Below are positions 54,031 through 61,403 of a stretch of 64,000 bases of DNA, in pieces. This DNA is from Enterobacillus tribolii (GTDB lineage: Bacteria; Pseudomonadota; Gammaproteobacteria; Enterobacterales; Enterobacteriaceae). Under the pieces are notes generated by a model, which was given only the letters and a program-made list of their open reading frames with translations, was not told the origin of the DNA and searched no databases. Positions within the stretch are counted from its first letter, which is position 1; each line of letters begins with the position of its first letter. Made by a program: the position numbers and the translations under genes. The stretch covers positions 551,756 through 615,755 of the forward strand of contig NZ_QRAP01000002.1 of NCBI RefSeq assembly GCF_003363015.1. Direction: 5' to 3'.

Positions 54031-55377
54031 GTGAAAACAAATAAAGTCGTATGGAGTGAAGGACTGTTTTTGCGCCCGCAGCTTTTTCAACAGCAGGAGC
54101 GCTATTTAGAATACTACGCACATAAAAGAGCTTCGACGAGCAATCCGTTTTTTTGGGGTTTTTCCCAATACGAGATTGACCGGGAGGCCCTCTCTTACGG
54201 GAAGCTGGTACTGCGCACCGCGCGGGGCGTCCTGCCCGACGGTACGCCGTTCGACATTCCCGATCATGCCGATCTTCCGGAACCGCTGACCATTCAACCT
54301 GAGCACTTGGGCAAGATGATTTATCTTGCGGTGCCGCTGCGTCTTGATAACAGCGATGAAACCGTTTTTAGCGCGCACGACACCGGTTCGCTGGCGCGTT
54401 TCCAGGCTGCGGAAGAGATCCTGTGTGACACCAACGCCATCCGCCAGGGGCCAAAGCCGGTACAGCTGGCTAAACTGCGTTTGCGCCTGGTGTCTGAAAC
54501 GGAGATGACCGAGTCATGGATCGGTCTGCCGCTGATGCGGGTTAAGGCTATTCAGCCGGACGGCAGCGTGCTGTTGCATCTGGAAGACTATATCCCGCCG
54601 GTGACGGGCTACGCCGCGAACCCGCTGTTGAGCGAATGGCTGACCCACCTTAACGGCCTGGTGAAAATGCGTGCCGAAATGCTGGCGAACCGTCTGTCGT
54701 CAACCGATGGCAAGGCCAGCGCCAGTGCGGAAGTGGTCGACTATCTGCTGCTGCAGATTTTCAACAAGTATGAGCCGATCCTGGACCATCTGCGTCACCT
54801 GCCGGAGCTGCCGCCCATCGCGCTGTATGAAGAGCTGGCGAAGCTGTCCGGTGAGCTTTCGACGTTCGTGCGCACCAAAACGCGCCGGCCGAAGCCTGCG
54901 CCGGGGTACGATCACGCCCGTCTTTATCCTTCTATCCGCCCGTTGGTGGATGACGTTCATGACCTGCTGAACCAGATTCTGGTCAGGGCCGGTCAGCTCA
55001 TCGATCTCCAGGCCAAGGGCAACGGTATCTGGTCGGCGTCTGTTCTGCCGAGCGAACTGCGTTCCTTCTCCAACCTGGTGCTGGCGGTTCATGCCCAGCT
55101 GCCGATGGACGTGCTGTCGCAGCAGTTCCACGCCCAGGCCAAGATCAGCGCCCCGCAGCAGTTGCACGAACTGGTACGTTCGCACCTGCCGGGCCTGATC
55201 CTGCAGGGTCTGCCCGTGCCGCCGCGTCAGATCCCGTACAGCTCGGGCTACGTCTACTTCGAATTGCAGAAAAACGGACCTTTCTGGGAGAAAATTTCCG
55301 GCACGGGCGCGGTTGCGCTGCACGTGGCGGGGGATTTCCCAGGCTTAAAAATGGAACTCTGGGGCATTAGGAACTGA
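54031..55377 (+). CDS. tssK: T6SS baseplate connector TssK
   Basis: 448 residues starting with GTG. The opening VVWSEGLFLRPQLFQQQERYLE is the TssK hallmark; SSGYVYFELQKNGPFWEKISGTGAVALHVAGDFP is near the C-terminus. It links the baseplate to TssL/TssM. Its stop codon overlaps the tssL start (TGATG). Confidence 0.96.
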   Translation: MKTNKVVWSEGLFLRPQLFQQQERYLEYYAHKRASTSNPFFWGFSQYEIDREALSYGKLVLRTARGVLPDGTPFDIPDHADLPEPLTIQPEHLGKMIYLAVPLRLDNSDETVFSAHDTGSLARFQAAEEILCDTNAIRQGPKPVQLAKLRLRLVSETEMTESWIGLPLMRVKAIQPDGSVLLHLEDYIPPVTGYAANPLLSEWLTHLNGLVKMRAEMLANRLSSTDGKASASAEVVDYLLLQIFNKYEPILDHLRHLPELPPIALYEELAKLSGELSTFVRTKTRRPKPAPGYDHARLYPSIRPLVDDVHDLLNQILVRAGQLIDLQAKGNGIWSASVLPSELRSFSNLVLAVHAQLPMDVLSQQFHAQAKISAPQQLHELVRSHLPGLILQGLPVPPRQIPYSSGYVYFELQKNGPFWEKISGTGAVALHVAGDFPGLKMELWGIRN

Positions 55378-56759
55378 TGAAAGATGAATTCGATCAGGAC
55401 GGTGCCGTTGAGTTAAACGACGAGCCGATCCTTCCCGAACCAACGGAAGACACCAATCCCCAGGCGATGGGGATGTTCCTGCTTGATGAGCAGGGGGAAT
55501 GGGCGCAGGAGCCGGATAACCGCAGCCCTGCGTTGGATCCGTTCTTTCCGTACCGGCAAAACAAAAACGATGTCCGGCTGAAAAGCGAAGGCGTTCAGCA
55601 ACGGGTGCAAAAGGTGAAGGCAGCGGACAATCCGCTGCTGGAGGCCGTTCAGCCGCTGCTGCGCGCGCTGAGCGATATGCCTGCTCAGATCATTGACGTT
55701 TCACACACGCTGACGCTGAAGAACAGCCTGAAGAACGAAGTTAACCAGTTCAGCATCGTGTGCGATGAGGTGGACATTCCCTGGAAGAAGATGGCCATCG
55801 TGCGTTACTGCATCTGTACCGCGCTGGATGAAGCCGCGCACGCCACGCCCTGGGGGCTGGCTTCCGGCTGGTCGCAGGACAACCTGTTGAACCACTTCGA
55901 AGGCGACAACGACGGCGGTAATAAATTCTTCCTGTTGGTGGGACGTCTGTCGATGAACCCCCAGGAATTTGCGGACGTGCTGGAAGTGCTGCTGCGTATT
56001 CTGGGGCTGGGCTTCGAAGGGCGTTACAGCATCATTGAAGACGGCGAACGGCACCTGACGAAAATCCGCCAGCGTTTGCTGACCATTCTTCAGAGCACGC
56101 GCGAAACCACGGCGCCGATCCTTTCGCCGCACGGCCTGGTGACGCGCGGCCCGAGAAAGCGCGAGCGCCTGGTCATTCCGGTACGTATCTCCGTCATGCT
56201 CGTCACTCTGCTGGTCGGCTCATTGTTCATCTGGAGCAAATATTGGCTCTCTATGTACAAAGACGGCATCGAGCGACGCATTTTCGCCATGCAACGGGTG
56301 AATACGCCGCCGCCGCCGCCGGTCAAGATCCGGCTCCGTCTTGCCGTTCTGCTGAAAGAAGAAATCCGCAAGCAGTTGGTCAGCGTGGATGAAACCCAGA
56401 GCGAGAGCAAGGTCATCCTGAGAGGCGACTCCCTGTTCATGCCGGGTTCCGTCGTGGTACGTCCGGAAATGATCCCGGTAATTGAGCGGGTGGCGAAGGA
56501 AGTGCATCGCGTGGACGGCCATATCGTCATTGTGGGTCATACCGATTCTCAGCCGATCAATAAACCGGGTCTGCCCAATAACGTTGTGCTTTCCGAGAAA
56601 CGCGCGCTGGAAGTGGCGAGATATTTCCTCGATGCAGGTACGCCTTATAACCAAGTGAAAATCAAAGGCGTCGGGGACACTCAGCCAGTGGCCGGCAATA
56701 ACACTCCGCAAGGACGCGCACAGAACCGTCGCGTGGAGTTTTTCGTAACGTATCAATGA
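55377..56759 (+). CDS. tssL: T6SS membrane protein TssL with C-terminal OmpA domain
   Basis: 460 residues: a DotU cytosolic domain (about 75-250; LDEAAHATPWGLASGWSQ), one membrane helix near 265-288, then an OmpA-like peptidoglycan-binding domain (IVGHTDSQPINKPGLPNN, GRAQNRRVEFFV). This extended TssL anchors the membrane complex to the cell wall. It overlaps tssM by 4 bases (ATGA). Confidence 0.96.
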   Translation: MKDEFDQDGAVELNDEPILPEPTEDTNPQAMGMFLLDEQGEWAQEPDNRSPALDPFFPYRQNKNDVRLKSEGVQQRVQKVKAADNPLLEAVQPLLRALSDMPAQIIDVSHTLTLKNSLKNEVNQFSIVCDEVDIPWKKMAIVRYCICTALDEAAHATPWGLASGWSQDNLLNHFEGDNDGGNKFFLLVGRLSMNPQEFADVLEVLLRILGLGFEGRYSIIEDGERHLTKIRQRLLTILQSTRETTAPILSPHGLVTRGPRKRERLVIPVRISVMLVTLLVGSLFIWSKYWLSMYKDGIERRIFAMQRVNTPPPPPVKIRLRLAVLLKEEIRKQLVSVDETQSESKVILRGDSLFMPGSVVVRPEMIPVIERVAKEVHRVDGHIVIVGHTDSQPINKPGLPNNVVLSEKRALEVARYFLDAGTPYNQVKIKGVGDTQPVAGNNTPQGRAQNRRVEFFVTYQ

Positions 56760-59700
56760 GTTTGCCAATGTATTATTTGAATAGACTCTTTTCATCCAGA
56801 TTTTTAAAGGTGTTGCTGATCATAGCCTGTATTGCGCTGTTGATGGCCGCCATCTGGTACCTGGGGCCGATGTTCGGCTTCGGGGAGACGCGCCCGCTGG
56901 AAAGCGTGGAATCGCGCATCATCCTGATCGTACTGGCGACGTTCTGCCTGCTGTGTTTCTGGCTCAGACTACCGCTGTTTATCGTCACCGTTGCCGCCCT
57001 GTGCGTGCTTGTCTGGGTAATCGGCCCCTTTATTCTGATCGGGGAGAGTTACCCGCTGGCCGGCGTCACCGCCCGTTTGGTGGTGATCGGGGTGATTTTG
57101 TTCGTTGCCCTGCTGTACGGCATCTGGCGTTTGTTGCTGGCGTTGCGCCACAACCCGACGCTGCTGGATTTGTTCATCAAAAAACGGGACGTTAAGCAGG
57201 AAACCGACGTCTCCGAAGTCAGCATGGTTATCCGCAAAGCGGTTAACTACGTAAAAAAAACGCGTAAGAACACCTCGTTCTTCCAGCGTGTATTCCTGGC
57301 GCGCAAATCGCTGGATGTGCTGCCGTGGTACATGATGATTGGCACCGCCGGTGCGGGGAAAACCTCGGCGATCCTCGCGTCCAGCCAGGACTTCCCGATG
57401 CCGGAGCAGTTGAACCAGGTAGGTAAAGAGTGCCCGGCGACGCGTAACTGCGAATGCTGGTTCGCCAATGACGCGGTTTACATTGATACCTCCGGTAAGT
57501 ACGTCAATGAGCCGAAGGAGAGTCAGGACGAGTGGCGCGGCATTCTGAAGGCGCTGAAGCGTTACCGTCCGGTCAAGGCGATTAACGGCACCATCGTAAC
57601 CCTGGCCGCTGCGGACATCATGGGGCGCAGCAAAGCTGAGCTGTTCGAGCTTTCCGCCACCCTGCGCGGACGTCTGGAAGAATTGCGCCAGACGCTGGGC
57701 GTACGCTTCCCGGTGTACGTCATGATCACCAAACTCGATCAGTTGCCCGGTTTCGCTGAGTATTTCCGTATCCTGACCGAGCAGGAGCGCGAGCAAATCT
57801 GGGGAACGACGTTCCCGTACGGCGATGAAATGAAAGCCGGCGCCGCGGAACTGCACGAACACATCAAGAACGAGTTTGCGCTGCTGGAGCACCGTATCGA
57901 TCGCGACATGACCGTGCGCCATCAGGAAGAGTACGACGTTGACGATCGTAAAAGAATGTACTCCCTGCCGCAGGACTTTAACTTGCTGACCGCGGCCGTC
58001 GCCGATGTGGTACAGAACATCTTCTTCGCTTCGCGCTACGACGATACGCAGAGCTACACCACGCTGCGCGGCGTGTACTTCTGCAGCAGCCGCCAGCCCA
58101 TCGACTTTACGGTGCTGAACAACGGCACGGTGATTCAGCGCTGGTCCAACTATGTTTCCAACAAGGCGCCGGAAACCATCGTCCCTGCTTCTCGCCGCGA
58201 CAGCGACGTTGATTACCTGGTCACCGATGTGGCGTTCGGGCGTCAGTATTTCCTCAAACAGTTGTTCAGCGAAATCATCGTGAAGGATGACGACCTTGCG
58301 CGCCACAACTTAACCAATGAGTCGAAATACCGTTTCCAGCGCTTCATCGGCCATACGCTGTGCATTCTGCTGGCCGTCTTTTTGCTGAACGGCATTTATA
58401 ACAGCTACCACAACAACAGCGACTATCTGGTTGAGGTTGAGCAGAAAGCGACGCACCTGGAAGGTGAGGTGGACAGCTTTGTTAAAACCACCAACGACAC
58501 TCTGTTACCGACGTTGCTGAGCCTGACGCAATACCTGCCTGAGACGCGGTTAGTGAACGTTTACGATCCCGATATGTCCTGGCGTTACGGGCTGTATACC
58601 GGCAACGACGTCATCAGGGCTTCCGACGGTCTGTACGCCTACTTCCTGCAACGGCTGCTGTTGCCGCAGATGGAGCATCAGGTCGCCAAATCGCTGCAGG
58701 AAGCGGTGTACCAGAACAGTACGGACAAGGTCTATTCCTGGCTGAAACTTTACCTGGTCATTACAGGGCAGGGGAAATTTGACAAGGATTACCTGATCAG
58801 CAGCCTTACCCAGCTGTGGGAAGACAACGGCAACCTGAGGCTGTATGCGGATCGTCGTGACTTCGTTTCCCATCTGAACAACCTGTTCAGCCGTCAGGAC
58901 TGGCGCCGCTACGGGCAGGAGCCTGACGAGCAGCTGATCAAACATGCGCGCACCATGCTGGAGCGCAGGGACATGGCGGATCGTCTTTACGATCGCATTA
59001 AGGGGCTGGCCGAGGCGGAAGCGCCGCCGGACCTCACCCTGAATGAGATGACAAAGTCGCAGGCGGGCGAAATCTTCACCGTCGCCGGCTCCGAACAGAC
59101 GATTCCAGGCTTGTACACCTACGCCGGTTACCACCAGGTGTTCAAAAAAAAAATGAGCGACGTCCTGGCGCCTTTGAGCAGTGAAGACGCCTGGGTGATG
59201 GGAAAAAAGGAAGCGACCGGGGAAATCCCCGATCTGCTTCAGACCGGAGTGGCAAAGGGCGGCGCGGGCAGCCTGGCCAATCCGGTGCAGGAAAAAATTC
59301 TGACGCGTTACCTCAGCGAGTACACCCGCCATTGGCAGAACTATCTGCGCAATATCCGGGTTAAGGGCAACATGCTGGGCGCGTATTCCGGGGACTCCGG
59401 GCTGACGTCGGACGTTTACATGCTGCGCACCCTGGTGTCGGCGGATTCACCGCTGACTAACCTGGTCAGGCGCGCCGTGAAGGAAACAACGCTGTCGGAA
59501 AAAGAGAAGTCAGTGGTGGCGGATGCGCTGAAAAACAGCAATGTCACCCACGGGCTGGGCATGAGCGGCCGCAGCCACATGCTTGACGTCGCGGCGCGGC
59601 TTAATCAGGCGTTCAAAGAGCTGGAAAAGCGCGTGCTCTGGGACAGCGTCGATCGCCATTTCGCGCCGTTGCGTGAGTTTGTCGTCGGCGACGCGCGGGC

Positions 59701-60634
59701 CAGCAGCGGGGATTTACCCCCGGGCAGCGCGGCGAATTCCCCGTACAGCAAGCTGATGGGGGTGCTGAACGACCAATATACGCTGTTCGTGATTTACGAC
59801 GATGCGATTAAAAACGGCAACACGCCGCCGGTGTCGGAGTCCGCACAGAAGTTGAGCGCGGAGTCCCGTACCTGGCCCGATCCGCTGCGGGATCTGATTG
59901 GACCGTTGCTGGACGGCGCGCGCAAGCGGGCAAGCCAGAAGGTGATTGAAAAGACCAACGAAACCATTGATGAGAGCCTGGGATCAATATGTCGTCGCAC
60001 GCTGAAGGGGCGCTATCCCTTCGCTAACGTACAGCAGGAAGTGAAGGTTGCCGATTTTGAGCGCTTCTTCGCCGCCGGTGGGGTGGTGGATGAGTACTTC
60101 AAAAAGAACCTGGCGGACAAAGTGGACACCTCGACCCGTCCGTGGCGTTACAAAGGCAGCGCAGACGCCATCGGCGGCGCCAGGCTGGACATCTTCGAGC
60201 ACGTTGAAGATATCCGCAGCGCGTTCTTCCAGGGCGACAGCGGTAAACGCATGGAGCTGAATTTCGCCGTCTCGGTTCCCTACATGGACCCGTCGGTGAC
60301 GCAACTGAACATGAATGTGGACGGTACGAAGATTAACTATGCGCACGGACCGGTGATGCCCACCTGGCTGAAGTGGCCCGGTTCGCGCTCCGGCTCGATG
60401 ATCACCATTAATGCGACGCTGCGTTCGCAGTCGCCGGGTGCAGGACTGGTGTTAACCGGACCATGGGCGCTGTTCCGCTGGCTGGAAAGCGCGAAAAAGG
60501 TGGTTTCCACCGACTCAGGCAATACGGTTCTGGTTTATGCGCTGAACCAGCAAAACGCCAACATTGAGGTGGCGGGGCTGACGCATAACGACGAGCTGAT
60601 CGTGGATTTGCTGAGAGGGTTCCGCTGTCCGTAA
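56756..60634 (+). CDS. tssM: T6SS membrane protein TssM (IcmF)
   Basis: 1292 residues. Two membrane helices near the N-terminus, with further hydrophobic segments to about 125; a cytosolic GTPase/ATPase-like domain with Walker A GTAGAGKT (about 197-204) and DTSGKY; a third main helix at about 523-545 (LCILLAVFLLNGIY); then a large periplasmic part that binds TssJ. Walker A is intact. The gene closes the tssJ-K-L-M block. Confidence 0.96.
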   Translation: MSLPMYYLNRLFSSRFLKVLLIIACIALLMAAIWYLGPMFGFGETRPLESVESRIILIVLATFCLLCFWLRLPLFIVTVAALCVLVWVIGPFILIGESYPLAGVTARLVVIGVILFVALLYGIWRLLLALRHNPTLLDLFIKKRDVKQETDVSEVSMVIRKAVNYVKKTRKNTSFFQRVFLARKSLDVLPWYMMIGTAGAGKTSAILASSQDFPMPEQLNQVGKECPATRNCECWFANDAVYIDTSGKYVNEPKESQDEWRGILKALKRYRPVKAINGTIVTLAAADIMGRSKAELFELSATLRGRLEELRQTLGVRFPVYVMITKLDQLPGFAEYFRILTEQEREQIWGTTFPYGDEMKAGAAELHEHIKNEFALLEHRIDRDMTVRHQEEYDVDDRKRMYSLPQDFNLLTAAVADVVQNIFFASRYDDTQSYTTLRGVYFCSSRQPIDFTVLNNGTVIQRWSNYVSNKAPETIVPASRRDSDVDYLVTDVAFGRQYFLKQLFSEIIVKDDDLARHNLTNESKYRFQRFIGHTLCILLAVFLLNGIYNSYHNNSDYLVEVEQKATHLEGEVDSFVKTTNDTLLPTLLSLTQYLPETRLVNVYDPDMSWRYGLYTGNDVIRASDGLYAYFLQRLLLPQMEHQVAKSLQEAVYQNSTDKVYSWLKLYLVITGQGKFDKDYLISSLTQLWEDNGNLRLYADRRDFVSHLNNLFSRQDWRRYGQEPDEQLIKHARTMLERRDMADRLYDRIKGLAEAEAPPDLTLNEMTKSQAGEIFTVAGSEQTIPGLYTYAGYHQVFKKKMSDVLAPLSSEDAWVMGKKEATGEIPDLLQTGVAKGGAGSLANPVQEKILTRYLSEYTRHWQNYLRNIRVKGNMLGAYSGDSGLTSDVYMLRTLVSADSPLTNLVRRAVKETTLSEKEKSVVADALKNSNVTHGLGMSGRSHMLDVAARLNQAFKELEKRVLWDSVDRHFAPLREFVVGDARASSGDLPPGSAANSPYSKLMGVLNDQYTLFVIYDDAIKNGNTPPVSESAQKLSAESRTWPDPLRDLIGPLLDGARKRASQKVIEKTNETIDESLGSICRRTLKGRYPFANVQQEVKVADFERFFAAGGVVDEYFKKNLADKVDTSTRPWRYKGSADAIGGARLDIFEHVEDIRSAFFQGDSGKRMELNFAVSVPYMDPSVTQLNMNVDGTKINYAHGPVMPTWLKWPGSRSGSMITINATLRSQSPGAGLVLTGPWALFRWLESAKKVVSTDSGNTVLVYALNQQNANIEVAGLTHNDELIVDLLRGFRCP

Positions 60635-60682
60635 CCCCGGCCGGGATTGTGATTCATCCGCCATTGCTACAGGGAGGCGAAT

Positions 60683-61363
60683 ATGGCGATACGTATCTTA
60701 CTACTGAAGGATAACGCCGGTTCCGGGCTTTTTCGCCTGGGTGGGTTACGTGGCCGGCGTATCCGTACGTTTATCAAAAACAGGGTATTGCCCGGCATGC
60801 ATGATGCGCTGCCAGGCAAAAGCCTACCTAAAAACTATCCCTGGTGTTTTATCTTGCCCCCGGCGTCCCTGCGCCGGAAAACGTATTACATCGGTGCGTT
60901 TGTTCCTTTTGATAATGCGCGCGGCGAGAGAAGCTTTATCGCGCTTTATTCTGCCGTTTCTTATAAATGGCTGCAGAGTAATCTTGCGTTGGAATTTCCT
61001 GCCGCGTTCTGGATGGCACGCATTTTAGCAGGCATGAAACATGAGGAGATAACCAGCGGGAATTATGTCTATGTACGCCCATGGATAAAGGCGTTACAGA
61101 GATCATTTTCCTGGTTCTGGGAATCTATCGCATTGACCGAAAATTTCAGATTCAGGAATCGTTCTAAGTTCCTTCTCCGTGAATGTACCGATTTAGACTA
61201 TGAAATTTGTGGTGATGATGGCGTCGATATAATGCCATGGAAGAACTGGCCTGAATGTATTCAGGCCGGAGATTGCGTATGGCTCTGGCGACAAAGTAGG
61301 CATAACCGGCTTATTGAGTCTCAGAGAATTTTATTAAAGCACGATGAGGGCCGTGAGGTCTGA
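60683..61363 (+). CDS. Divergent TagF-like T6SS accessory protein (tentative)
   Basis: 226 residues without signal peptide or membrane helix. The arrangement GLFRLGG...NYPWCFILPPASLRR...YYIGAFVPFDNARGERSFIALY recalls TagF/ImpM (xGFFGKLPxxGDF, then WRFxLxPG, then GVLxPSxDxxGRxFPL), but key residues such as GDF are lost. TagF represses T6SS firing; whether this one does is unknown. Very basic N-terminal 40 residues. It lies between tssM and vgrG with a GGAGG site. It could also be a dedicated VgrG adaptor. Confidence 0.6.
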   Translation: MAIRILLLKDNAGSGLFRLGGLRGRRIRTFIKNRVLPGMHDALPGKSLPKNYPWCFILPPASLRRKTYYIGAFVPFDNARGERSFIALYSAVSYKWLQSNLALEFPAAFWMARILAGMKHEEITSGNYVYVRPWIKALQRSFSWFWESIALTENFRFRNRSKFLLRECTDLDYEICGDDGVDIMPWKNWPECIQAGDCVWLWRQSRHNRLIESQRILLKHDEGREV

Positions 61364-61403
61364 TTCGTCATTTTAGGATATTAACCACGCATTAGGTGAT
61401 AAC